Positions 35,572 through 46,990 of a stretch of DNA of 64,000 nt are shown piece after piece. The notes under the pieces are model-generated. The model worked only from the letters and a program-made list of their open reading frames with translations. It searched no databases and was not told the origin of the DNA. The DNA comes from Haberlea rhodopensis. Its lineage: Eukaryota > Streptophyta > Magnoliopsida > Lamiales > Gesneriaceae. The stretch is from NCBI GenBank assembly GCA_907163345.1, contig CAJQUN010000404.1:1-64000 (forward strand), in the 5' to 3' direction. The translations under genes were made by a program, and so were the position numbers. Every line of letters starts with the position of its first letter. The first letter of the stretch is position 1.

Positions 35572-37073
35572 TGGTAGCGCTTATCGTGTACGCCCAAATT
35601 AACCCTTCTTCAGTTAATGAAAAAAATATGTAGTAGTGGAAGTAGGGATCGATCTCACAGGGAAGGTAAATTTATTTCGTGCCAAAAACGAATAGTAACA
35701 AAGGGGGTTTTAGGATGAATGATTACTACTAAGCAAATTCTAAAATTAAACTAATTAACGAGATTACTAAGATGATTAAACTTATGAGAGTGAAGCGATT
35801 CTTGGTTTCCAGGTAACCGTACTTTTGGAAAATTATCTTTTAGTCATCAAATCAAAACATTCGAATTCTTTCAATTATCTATCGATTGGAATTCAATTCG
35901 TACTCATCTTATTCATAGTCAAAGAGAAAACAGCATTCAATTCAACCCTTACCAAATCTCTAATCACCACTACAGCCGTTAATGATTAAATCAATGATAG
36001 TTTCAAAACTAATGAGTTTGATAAATCTAATCAATGAAAACTACAGCCGTTAAAATTGATTATTCAACCGTTTCTCCTAAGAATTCAATAACACCTACAG
36101 CCGGTTAATTATTGATCTTAGTTGTTTCTTAACAAACTATCGATTATGCAATTGAATATTAGGTGATCGGTCTGATACACAAACACAACAATCATGGAAT
36201 TCGAAATCTGAGAAACGAATTGAAATCGAAATATAATTCAACAATCAAACCAAATTCTCATAAAAGGTTCAATTCCAAAAGCAGGTATCCCTTCAACCAA
36301 GAATCGAAGAGTTTTAGCCTAGCATAAATAAATCTAAAAACAATAAAAATTAAATAGAAAACATTAAATAAATAAAGGAAAAGAAATTACTAATATAAAT
36401 CACGATTCCTGGCTTGTCGATTTCGGTTCCGTTCTTCGTTGTTCTTGAAGAAAACTTGAAAACAAATTAATCTCAAATCTCTAAAATATTCTAAAGTGTC
36501 GAATAATATCAAAAACTATGCCTAAGAACTGAATAATATCCAGTTATGGGGGTTGGTGGTTGATAAAATAGGTTACAATCTTCTAAACATGGTAAAAGAC
36601 CTAATTTCCTAATTTTCGGACTCTTCGGCGATCGATCTCCTTGAATGTGGCGATCGATCGCTGCATTATATTTTTTCGGAAAAATCCTTGAGGCGATCGA
36701 TCGCCACTTTATCGCGATCGATCGCCGAGCTCCAGTAGACTTTGGCGATCGATCGCCAATTCTTCGCGATCGATCGCTGGTTCGTGAATTTTGTTGATTA
36801 AGTTTCTGTCCATAGGCGATCGATCTCCTCTTCGTGGCAATCGATCTCCTCCTTCAAAATTACATTTTTGCCCTTTTCTTGATCAACTTTTAGTCCTTGT
36901 CATGTCCATGTCTCTTCTTGGTCTTTACACATAGTTTTTAGCTCGTTTTCTTCGATTGTACCTACAATTACACAAATATACGATTAGGTAGCATACGTAT
37001 CAAATTATCTATCAAAACCTACCAAATCGTAGACAATTAAGCACTAAAGATGTGTCTATTTCTAGTCACATCA
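35572..37073 (-). mobile_element. 5' LTR of Athila/Tat-type gypsy element D
   Basis: The 1502-bp LTR pairs with 30087-31587. TSD cgggg follows at 37074-37078. In element orientation it begins TGATGTGACTAG and ends GCGCTACCA. Confidence 0.92.
36627..36849. repeat. Array of four paired GATCGATC palindromes (right LTR of D)
   Basis: Core positions are 36630/36652, 36695/36716, 36747/36768 and 36818/36839, with spacings of 22, 21, 21 and 21 bp. Loops are 7-9 nt (for example actttat between 36706 and 36713). The array lies 220-450 bp from the start of the LTR in element orientation. Confidence 0.88.
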
Positions 37074-37078
37074 CGGGG

Positions 37079-37086
37079 ATATCACA
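37079..37086 (-). mobile_element. Outer end of LTR B beyond inserted element D
   Basis: The eight bases atatcaca complete the inverted LTR terminus of B (TGTGATATCCCCG in element orientation). Copia integrase sequence begins immediately after, at ttctc, so B is inserted in element C. Confidence 0.75.
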
Positions 37087-37493
37087 TTCTCGGTGGGATA
37101 ATTAAAATAGTATCCTTTCGTTTCCTTAGGATACCCCACAAATAAACACTTATCAGATTTGGGTCCAAGTTTGTTAGAGGCGTGACGTCTCACGAAAGCC
37201 TCACAACCCCAAATCTTCATAAAAGATATACTAGGACGTTTCCCAGTCCATATCTCATATGGTGTCTTTTCCACTGATTTAGATGGAACACGGTTCAGTA
37301 TGAATATTGCTGTTTCTAAAGCATGTCCCCAAAAGGATATCGGAAGATCTGCATGAATCATCATTGATCGAACCATGTCCAACAAGGTTCGATTCCTCCT
37401 TTCGGATACACCATTCCATTGTGGAGTATACGGAGGAGTGAGTTGTGGGACTATCCCACACTCCTTTAGATAGTCATGAAACTCTTGGCTTAG
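37087..37493 (-). pseudogene. Copia integrase, C-terminal core part (element C)
   Basis: The minus strand reads through QLTPPYTPQWNGVSERRNRT, MVRSMM, PISFWGHALETA, KTPYEIWTGKRP and WGCEAFVR to YPTEN, the standard order of the second half of copia integrase, including the Glu of the DDE triad in GVSERRNR. It follows a TAA stop (37494-37496) in the same frame and ends where LTR B is inserted. RT and RNase H of this element are absent from the window. Confidence 0.88.
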
Positions 37494-37733
37494 TTATTCA
37501 CCTCCTCGATCTGATCGGAGGATTTTGATACTTTTACCAAGTTGGTTTTGTACTTCATTCTTGAAATCCTTGAACTTTTCAAAGGTTTCATGTTTATGTT
37601 TCATTAGGTACACATACCCATATCTACTGAAGTCATCAGTAAATGTAACGAAGTATTGAAAACCACCTCTAGCATGTGTGCTTATTGGCCCACATACATC
37701 ACTATGTATGGGACTCAATAAATTATTTGTCCT
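37494..37733 (-). pseudogene. Copia integrase, N-terminal core part (element C)
   Basis: The frame contains SPIHSDVCGPI, TFTDDFSRYGYVYLM and LRSDRGGE, so both Asp residues of the integrase catalytic triad are present. It ends at a TAA in place of the usual Tyr codon of GGEY. Upstream it is out of frame with the protease part because of one extra G near 37740. Confidence 0.88.
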
Positions 37734-37734
37734 T

Positions 37735-38454
37735 TCAACATGTCCCTTTGAAAGGAGCTTTAGTCATCTTGCCAATTAAACAAGATTCACATGTTTCATA
37801 TGATTCAAAATCAAATGAATCCAATACTCCATCCTTATGAAGTTTTGATATGCGATTCTCGTTTATATGGCCCAAGCGACAATGCCAGAGATAAGTTGGA
37901 TTAGAATCATTATTCTTAATCCTTTTAGTATATATGTTATAGACAGGCATATCAAGATTTAATATATAAAGACCATTAATCATTTGTGCATTAGCATAAA
38001 ACATATCATTTAAATAAATGGAGCAGCAATTGTCCTTTATAATAAATGAAAATCCACACTTGTCCAAACAAGAAATAGAAATAATGTTTTTAGTAATCGA
38101 CGGCACAAAATAACAATCTTTTAAATCTAAAATTAAGCCAGAAGGCAAAGATAATGAATAATCTCCTATTGCTAATGCAGCAACTCTTGCTCCATTTCCA
38201 ACTCGGAGATCAACCTCGCCTTTCGCCAACAACCTACTCCTTTTGAGATCCTGCACATTAACACAAATGTGAGAACCACATCCAGTATCTAATACCCATG
38301 ATGAAGAAGTAGATAAATTGACTTCTGTAACAAAAATACCTGAAGTGGAAGTCACACTTCCCTTCGTCTTCTTAAGATCCTCCAGATAAACTTTGCAATT
38401 TCTTTTCCAATGTCCGGTCTCACCGCAATGGAAACAGTTCCCCTCTTTTGCCAC
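37735..38454 (-). pseudogene. Copia nucleocapsid zinc knuckle, protease and GAG-pre-integrase (element C)
   Basis: This is a 239-codon frame with a CCHC knuckle CFHCGETGHWKRNC at residues 7-20. The aspartic protease active site DTGCGSH is at 56-62. The pre-integrase zinc-binding region (WHCRLGHINENRISKLH, then CESC) is near 185-230. It is in the same frame as the gag at 38542-39198, from which only a TGA separates it. It shifts out of frame with the integrase at its 3' end. The order fits an Angela/Tork-type gag-pol. Confidence 0.9.
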
Positions 38455-38541
38455 TCCTCCATTTGGTTTTAGTGCAGAAACATGTGGCTTAGACTTAACA
38501 AGGACCTTCTTGTTCTTCTTGTAGCCTTTAGCTTTAGTCTT

Positions 38542-39198
38542 TCATTTGCTCTTATTCACAATAAGAACATTTGTAGGCTTAGACTTCTTGCTATTTGCTT
38601 CAAAAGTTCTAAGCATGCCAAGCAACTGTGGTAGAGTCTTTTCAATTTCAATCATATTGTAATTCAAGACAAATTGACTGATGCTTTCCGGCAACGATTG
38701 CAAGATCACGTCAGTGGCCAACTCTTGGTCCAAAGGAAAACCCAGCTTCTCCAGATTCTCAATGTACCCAATCATCTTGAGTACATGAGTTCCAACTAGA
38801 CTTTCTTCTACCATTCTACACTGGAATAAAGCTTTAGAGACGTCATACCTCTCTTGTCTTGCTTGTTGTTGGTACAGTTGCTTTAGATGCTCGATCATAT
38901 CGAACGCCTCCATTTCCTCATGTTGCTTCTGAAGCTCAGAGTTCATGGTGGCAAGCATAAGGCACCCAACATCAAGTGCGTCATTTTGATGCTTCTTGTA
39001 AGCTTCTTTATCGGCTTTAGCAGCCGTCAAGGGAGGTTCCTCAGCAGGTAAGGGTTCCCCTAGGACATATTGCTTCTTTTCTTGTTTGAGGACAATCCTC
39101 AAATTCCTATACCAGTCTAGGAAATTTGTCCCATTAAGTTTGTCCTTCTCAAGGACCGATCGCAATGATAGTGTGCTTGTAACGTTGTTGGTTGCCAT
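38542..39198 (-). CDS. Copia gag capsid region (element C, 218 codons to a premature TGA)
   Basis: This is the UBN2-type gag of Ty1/copia elements, a capsid protein of the virus-like particle. The start MATNN at 39198 is supported by the family's usual LRSVLEKDKLNGTNFLDWYRNL near the N-terminus. Further landmarks are YDVSKALFQCRM, HVLKMIGYIENLEKLG and LQSLPESISQFVLNY. The TGA at 38542-38544 is in frame with the nucleocapsid part (29 codons later), so it is best read as a nonsense change in a formerly single gag-pol frame, compatible with CGA to TGA by deamination. Confidence 0.9.
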   Translation of the reverse strand: MATNNVTSTLSLRSVLEKDKLNGTNFLDWYRNLRIVLKQEKKQYVLGEPLPAEEPPLTAAKADKEAYKKHQNDALDVGCLMLATMNSELQKQHEEMEAFDMIEHLKQLYQQQARQERYDVSKALFQCRMVEESLVGTHVLKMIGYIENLEKLGFPLDQELATDVILQSLPESISQFVLNYNMIEIEKTLPQLLGMLRTFEANSKKSKPTNVLIVNKSK

Positions 39199-40838
39199 GG
39201 ATATCTACAATATAAATATGCAAAATAAGTTTATGATTTTAATCATTTAATATGGTCTTATATTAAATGACACTCCCACTATTTTGTTTAAATTTATCAA
39301 CCCTCGAAAACTTTATTGGGCCAAGATCCATATTTCACTTAATCTTGAGTTAGCTTTGGCTAATTGCCCAAGACTCGTTTATTTAGGTAGACAACTCTTT
39401 GTCAATTACAATCACATGCAATTCTTGGATGGTTGGACGAACAACGCTTTGTTCAAATTCATCTAATGAAGTATTTTCCAACCCCATGCCTCTAGGTTCC
39501 CAATCCTATTGAGATAACGCTAGTTAAGTCGAACCCAATTTTAAAGTAACACGGATATCACTTTTATCCTTTCACGCCTTACTAAGATTGTCACGGTGCT
39601 TTGCTTTGGCAAACCCACACATGTTCAATCGAAGTCTTGACGAGTATTTTTAATTGGAAGGCATCTTGAAACTTAATATTATAAGAGGGATTTATTGATC
39701 TCATGATTTTATTAATATTGAAAATATGTCTGGTACATATATGAATATATACATATCTACATATATGTATATCAAGCATCAATATTAAATAAAACATTAA
39801 ACATGCATCTCATACATCAACATAAAATAAACGTGACATGGTTATAGCCTCAACTAATGATTTTCTCAAGCCAATGAGAAAACACTATAAGGTCAACCTA
39901 AGGGTAACTTCTCCAAGCACCTCTTTGGTCCTTTTGTGAATGGCCTCCTCGTCCCGGCACCATGGTCCATCTTCATTGATCTCCATCAATAAAACTAAAC
40001 TATATATCAATTACATGATTTAGAGAATTCCTCGAGTTACATTCGATGGGGAGCATAGGGGAGGGAATACATTAAAAAAAAATAGAGAAGGCACGACTCG
40101 CAGGCCGTATTAAATTACAATCATTCACAAAATTCCTATCTAATAGGTTCTAGGGCTATAACCATGCACCATGCTCAAATAACACATAAAACATGCTACT
40201 ACAATTAATGAATTAAATTCTAAACATTTTAAAATTTAATTCTATGTACATAGACCGTAAAATAAAATTTGGAAAACTTATCGTACGCTCGGGGCATCAT
40301 ATGCCTCGGACCCCGTGAACATCAAATGTCTCGGACCCCGCTCACGAGAGGGGCACGAACGCTCGCCCACCTCTCAATCATGAGCCATGATCTCGGTCGC
40401 CCGCCTCAAGCCATGCGCCATGAGCCCGGTCGCCCGCCTCAAACCATGACCCAAGCATCGGTCGCCCATCATAACCCATGCGATCGCCCTTCACAACGCC
40501 AAGCCATTCGCCCTTCACAAGAGGCTCGGTCGCGCGCCATGGTGGCTCGGTCGCGCGCCATGATGAGCCCGGTCGCGCGCCTAGGTGAGGGAGGGGGTGG
40601 CTCGGTCACGCGCCCTTGCGGCTATGCGATCGCCCGCCTCAAGCGCTTGGTCGCGCGCACGCATGTATCGTATACATATAATTCGTTAATTATATCATAT
40701 ATAATTTTACGATAATTTTCACAAACTTGATTATAACATATCATATATGTTGTTGTTACAGTTTTAAATAGCATGCAAAAATGACTCAAAACATGATTAA
40801 ACAATTAATCGCAAAGCCCCGATATGAGCTTCGTACAC
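39199..40838 (-). mobile_element. 5' leader of copia element C
   Basis: About 1.6 kb separate the PBS from the gag ATG. There is no supported gene. The most obvious feature is the GC-rich repeat at 40280-40670. The rest is AT-rich. Confidence 0.7.
40280..40670. repeat. GC-rich degenerate repeat in the leader of element C
   Basis: Units of about 25-35 bp contain cggtcgcccgcctca, cggtcgcgcgccatg and related versions, at least nine copies with variable spacing. The base composition contrasts sharply with the AT-rich surroundings. The 148-codon plus frame across it is a repeat by-product. Confidence 0.75.
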
Positions 40839-40851
40839 GGCTCTAATACCA
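40839..40851 (-). other. Primer-binding site of element C
   Basis: Plus-strand ggctctaatacca differs from the standard ggctctgatacca by one base. It lies directly inside the LTR that starts at 40853. Confidence 0.8.
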
Positions 40852-40852
40852 C

Positions 40853-41987
40853 TGTAAGGAATCCAACAAGAAAATACGCAGCGGATAAAATAAATTTGGA
40901 TTCCCAACCAGTGACCTATACAAAGTTAATCATATCGGGGTATAAAGAGAATCATACCCTTGTAGCGTGTTTGAGTCGAATCCCACGAAGTAGCACGTCC
41001 AACGCGTCCTCGAGTCAGTAGAAAAATTTTCAAGTTATGCCTCTACGGTATCCACACGATTATGTCGATGAAGGGATGTTGAAGAACAAGTTGCTAGACT
41101 TGATCTTCAACCAGAAAGTGACGAACCACCCAAAAGAATACGGCGGTCGTGTCTACACTTTTGTCTGCTAGGTTTAGGGTGCTAGTTAATTCACAATTAA
41201 CGTCTTTTTTTTCTTAACCTAATGACCAAGTATATAAATATACAGGAAGGTGGTGGCTAGTTAAACCTTAGGCTTTCGAAAAGCCCAAAACAACTTTCTT
41301 AATTATATCTATAGCCTATTATATATATATATCATTATATATATATATTTGGCCCGATAGATTATATGTATGTGTATATAATATTTTATGATTAAGACTC
41401 TTCTTAATCAAATTAATTCATCCAATGAATTTTATCTACCCTTTATCGATTTAATCTTTTGTGCGACCCGTTAGGATCTTGAACCGTTGGCAGTGACATA
41501 AAATCTAATTTTATGTCGCAAGCAATGAGCGGTATCTAGCAACACATCAAGGCTACCCAAGTTACAAGAATGTCATTGACTCGACATAACCTATGGCCTG
41601 TGATAATATTAACCATATAACTTAATCCCTTTGTCCATGTGTTTAGATTGAACACGAGTCATGGAATAGTCATACTCGTATATTCAATCTCTATTTCTTG
41701 ATCCCCAAGTAGAACTAGAATAAACGAATAAGCTCGATATCACATATCGACTCATTCGAGCACGGCCATGCATTTTAGTCTTACTTGATCAAGGGCCCAA
41801 ACACTTCTCCTGTTATATAGGAGGGACAAATCATATCTTGATCAATCAACATCCCTCTACATATTTAGTAGTGTATCCATAGTTGCCTTTATAGTTTACC
41901 CTGTTACAGGTAACGTTTGACAATATCAAGATACAGAACTCCTGATGTTGGGATCTCTGATGATCTCAAGTTGTAAGGATTACATAT
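40853..41987 (-). mobile_element. 5' LTR of Angela-type copia element C (inner part)
   Basis: Homologous to solo LTR A and to LTR L. It continues at 51600-51974 on the other side of gypsy element E. Together the parts give ~1.5 kb, running from tgtaaggaatcc to ggcatatcccaaca. Confidence 0.88.
41983..41987. repeat. Target-site duplication catat/catac of element E
   Basis: The left copy is catat (41983-41987) and the right copy catac (51595-51599). Uninterrupted copies of the same LTR position (57511 in L) read catac, so the left copy has one substitution. Confidence 0.8.
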
Positions 41988-44575
41988 TGTAAGACCCCGT
42001 TGCTAATTAATTATGATTAATCTAGTTTAACAATGTTTAAGCAAATCTAGGTGATAAAAAAAAAAATGATGGCAAAGAAAATATCAGTTTCAACTATCAT
42101 AACAAACAATATCATATATGTTGTTATATATACTTAATAAAAAGAAAAAGAAAAGAAAAGAAAAATAAAGGGAAAAGAAAACAAATCAAGACACGGCAAG
42201 TCAGGAATAAGAACACAAGACACGAAACAAAATCAAGACACGGCAGAATGAACTTGGAAACTATCGCCTTTGCTACCATCTTCATTCTCATTTTCATTAT
42301 GCTTCCTTCCTTGTTTCTTGCTGTAGCATATTCAAATCATGCATCCAAACCAAGATTTAGAGGTAAAAACATATATTTTTCGAATCTGAGCATGAAGAAG
42401 GGCAAGAACTGATGGATTGTGCGAGTCGGCATCGGTTTGTCGTAATTCGTACACGCCGGACGACTTTGATTGGTGATTTAGCTTCCAATTTCGACCTTCA
42501 TGAAGGTATATAGGTATAAATTTAGTTTATAAACTGTATGGGTTCGAATTATAGCATTTCCATTCGAAATGAAGTAGAATACCTGCTGTAGATTGTGAAC
42601 TTCTGCGAGGCAGTGCGTATATGGTGTATTGTTCAAACTACTGCGAATTTTGATCTACGAATATGACTTTTAGCCTCAAACAAAAGTTGTATATATATGT
42701 GTTTTCGTCCTGTGGTTAAGAATTGAGACGATTTGGACTTAACATGAATGAGTTATAATGTTTTTACCACAAGGTGCACAATCTGGAACATGCATGTAGG
42801 CGGGTTGCACATGCAGTGTGTTCTTGGTAAATCTGGGCAATATTTGGTACGATTTTGAGCTTAGTGTCTGAATAAAAGTTGTAAAAATTTGAGTTATCTT
42901 GCATTAGAAACTGGCCTCACATGATTTGGAGTTTATTTGTGCAAGATATGCACTTTTTCCTAGAACTGCTCACTCTGTCTAAACAGAGTGTATAGGTATT
43001 TTCAACACTGTCATACTTTGTTTTGCATGTGCCGCTAGATGAGCGAACTAGCTTCTGGACTTCAAATATGAACTGTAGTACTTTGGGTTTTTGTGATTTT
43101 CGAACTAGCCTCAAGTCATTTGGACATTATATGAATTTATTACGAATTTTATACGAAAATGGGTCAGGCTGGAATTTGGTGAATTGTCCTGTTTTCCAGC
43201 AGATTGTTCTTGGCCATTTTACCTAGGCTAAATGAACGAATTTGAAGATGAGTTGAACTGATGAAATGTTCATTTTATAGTTATATTTGAAAATAAATTG
43301 GACGCATGTGATTTTATTAAGTATCGGAAAAGTTATGAGCCGATCTCTACGGTTGCGCAGGCTGAAATTTAGAGAATTGGTTTTGGGTCTAAGTTTGAGT
43401 TTTATTTGATATGTTTAAGCCTAGTATGTGACATTATGTTGTATTTGGAACTGTTATGGCCAGGTTTATTAATCCTAAGATTGAGTCGAGGATCACTTGG
43501 TAATTAGCTAACGTTTGAGGTACGTTGAAATGAGTTTTATCATGACGTCTGGCAAAGACGTGTAATGATGCTAATGTATAGCCTTATATGTCATTATTTG
43601 ATTTATATGACTTATTTGTCACTATATGATTCTTATGTGACTATATGACATGATAAATGTCTTGGATTACATGATATGTGAAATTACATGATTTGTATAT
43701 ACTTTCACATGAGATTGCATGATATATTGAGTTGCATATGTCATTTGATGCATAAATGATTCATGGGCATATCATATTGATCTATCATTCCTTTGATATC
43801 CATGATTTGACTGAGTTGACTTACTCTGAGTGTCGGGTACGACGAGCATGGCGATGACAGGCAGTATAGGTAGTAACTGTAGTCACGTGCAGGTGCGACC
43901 GGACCTAGACACGAGGGCTGGATGCAGTAACGTACATAGGATGAGTTTTCCTAGCGCAATGTACGTATACTGTCACCCTCTGCTCGAGCTTTGATGATTT
44001 GATGATACCTTCCTTTGGACTCCGATTTGGTATTTTGAGATTCGATTCTTTGTACCCATTCATACATCGCATTCATACATGGTATGCATTGCATGATACT
44101 TTGTCATTCTTGACGTGATTCTATTTATTTCTCGTACTGGGTTCTGACCCCCTTCGCGGGGGGGCTGTCATGTCTTTGTTGTATGGGCATGGCAGGTGGT
44201 ACAGGTAGACGTACTGCGGATGCTCGATAATACCGGAGCTCCTTGAGAGCGAGCTCAGGTTATGCTTTATGTTTTGAGTCCCAGTAGTTGTTAGAGTATT
44301 TTGACTTCTGTTTTAAATTTACCGGGGTATGCCCCGAGTATCTGTATTTTAATTATGCTACTAACGGTTGATGTTATACTTGGTAATTATGTGATGATCA
44401 ACATGTTAAATTTGAAATTGGAATTATATATTTTCAGTATCAGTATATATGTATCACCTAAAAGCGAAAAATTTTTAGGGCCGTTTGACAAGACATTTGA
44501 AATAAATCTTCCGCTGTTTACGCAAATTAATCATTATATGTTAATTAAACACCACATTAGGATCGGGCCCTCACA
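41988..44575 (+). mobile_element. 5' LTR of Ty3/gypsy element E
   Basis: The 2588-bp LTR (tgtaagaccccg to gggccctcaca) matches 48994-51594 with only about ten substitutions seen by eye, plus a few indels (a 14-bp difference near 44228/51231). No GATCGATC array is present. Confidence 0.92.
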
Positions 44576-44578
44576 TTA

Positions 44579-44591
44579 TGGTATCAGAGCA
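44579..44591 (+). other. Primer-binding site of element E
   Basis: tggtatcagagca, 3 bp inside the 5' LTR, perfectly conserved. Confidence 0.88.
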
Positions 44592-46529
44592 TATATCTGG
44601 GATATGCTCGAACTAGAGTTAGGACACTGAGAATAGACACAAATGGATTGTTTGTGCATGTGTCTGACTATGTGATTTTATATGCTCTTGCCTGCTATGT
44701 TTACATGTTCGATAATGAGATTTATACATGTAATGGATTATTAAGCAGGGATAATTAGAGGTTATATCTCTAAGTATTTTAATATGCTGATTTGCATATA
44801 ATGTAGAGAATTTGAATGCTGAGTCGCATATCATCTAGAGATTTTGAATGCTGAGTTGCATACAATCTAGAGAATTGAGAATTTTATTTGTCAGCACTGA
44901 TAGTTGCTGACCGGATGATGATGTAGAATAAGTGATGAGAACATCTCTGACTTGAGATTGTATATGATGTTTTGATTTTATGATGGACAGTTAGTGGTTG
45001 GACAGGTAGCAGCGGTACACACTTTAAGAGCTATCTATCGAACCTATAGACACTATAAACTGTTAATTGCACTATAACTTAGTGATAATGTGTCTATTAT
45101 TGGAAATTGTGTTTATCACTTTGGGACTTATCATTGTGATTAGTGGGATGACACTAGAACTAATTAAAACGCTTTGTGTTGATCGACATCAGTAATTTAA
45201 GTCTGATGGACCAAGGTTATACGTATGAGTTTACGTCAAAACTTGTGTACGCCAAGATGAGAATTTAGAACTTGAGAATATTGGAATTAACGATTTTTCA
45301 ATTGAAGGATCGAGTATAGTTGTTGTGAGAAACAACAAGAATTGTTTGACTGAGGACTTGGATTGGGGGACTGTCGTAATTCAGTTCTAGTTTATATGTC
45401 CAACTTATGAATAAATACTACATGATTAACTCTTCTAGATGAGAGTATCTAGAGTAATGGTAGTGATGGAAGAAGAGTTTTCCCTCTCGTTGACACAGGA
45501 AAGAATATTTACGAGAAAGTCATGTTGATTACATGGAAAATGATAAACGTTTATCGTGGACTTGAGAAATGGAAATGTCTGCTTAATCTCGATAGCTATT
45601 CACTAGTGAAGAGATTAGATACCGACTGAAGAATAAGACATCGATGTGGTCCGATATAGTTAGAACTGGATTAAAGATTAATGAAGTGACTATCATTGGG
45701 ATAATCCCAGTAGTCCTAGAAAAGCTTCAGAAGTATCACTCCAATTTATCCAGCTCTAGTAGTTCTGGAGGTACTATGAGGTTGTAGAATACCAAATCTT
45801 TTTAGGTCACTGTGGATGTAAATATCTACTGATCCATTTGAAAGAATAATAAAAACTGATATTGATTGTGGCCAGTCAGAGCATGTCTGTTACTTACTCG
45901 GGAATAGATGCAACCATAACAACAAATACTCTGGGCTAGAGGTAGATATCATGGTGGTTATTCTTTACGACCATTCAGTTTCAGCAGCAGTAAATTACCT
46001 GTAGACCAGGGAGTATACCTTGACAATGGGATTGAGATGTCTCCAGGATATATAACCATTTCGATTTTGGCAATGATAGAGATGCTAGTGATCACAGATA
46101 CATGTTGTGTATTGGTCACACGACACGAGTTTGATTTGAGATAAAATCATTGGTTTCATATATTGCATCAAATGTGCATTAATAATGATGATTGGGAAAA
46201 TACATCAGCAGTGATAATTATTCTATCCACACTTGTAATAGTGAACTGCAGATTACAGTTTGTTGATAGTGTTGTGGATTTGAATTAAATGATGTTGTCG
46301 AAATATGGTTTTGATTGTATCAAGGGCATGGATACTCTGATAAATTTTGAGATATTGTAAGTTGATTTCAGAGTATAATGAATTTTTGATTATATTGTGG
46401 CTACAAATGAAATGTTTATCACCACGAATAGCAAGCTAAGATTGCAATACTTGGAAAACGAGGGTTATTTGATAATAAGCAGTTGATGCTTAAAAAAAAA
46501 AGAGTCGAGGTTGACTGATATCTTAATGG

Positions 46530-46990
46530 TAAGGAACTTACCGAGATTTTCCTGAGGAAATAATAGAATCTCCACTAAAGAAGGAATTCGATTTTAACTT
46601 TTTGTTGATGTCAAAGAATAGATTAAATATCAAAAGCATTGTACGAACTGCCATCAACAGATTTGACAGATGCAGAAGAATAATTGCATAATCTCTTTGA
46701 TATGAGTAAATATGTTTGAGTATGTCACTTGAGGAAACATCAGCATTGTTCTTGATATTATGAAGATGTGTATCGACCAAAGACAGTTGAATTGGGGTAC
46801 TGTCAAGAATAAATACTCATTGCCTAAGTTCTATAAGTATTTGATCAGTTCTAAGGAACTTCGACGTATAAGAAGAACGAGTTTTACTCTGGTTGCCATC
46901 AGTTTGAGTCATAAGAGAAAATATTCTCTAGGCAATTGGTCAAACCAGATATACACATTTTGAATTTTTGGAAATGTCGTGTGGTCTGAC
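46530..46990 (+). pseudogene. Gypsy reverse transcriptase remnant (element E)
   Basis: The start of the gypsy RT region is visible over several frames: a DFPEEI...KKEFDFN segment near 46550-46600, then MKMCIDQRQLNWGTVKNKYSLP at 46760-46830, which matches the family pattern MR-x-CIDYRQLN-x-VTVKNKYPLPRID. The downstream part (around 46845-46900) keeps a degenerate version of the segment before the GYHQ motif. No YVDD box can be followed. Confidence 0.8.

Noticed and set aside
40269..40715. 148-codon plus frame in the GC-rich segment
   Set aside because: Arises from the GC-rich repeat in the leader of copia C, antisense to the element.
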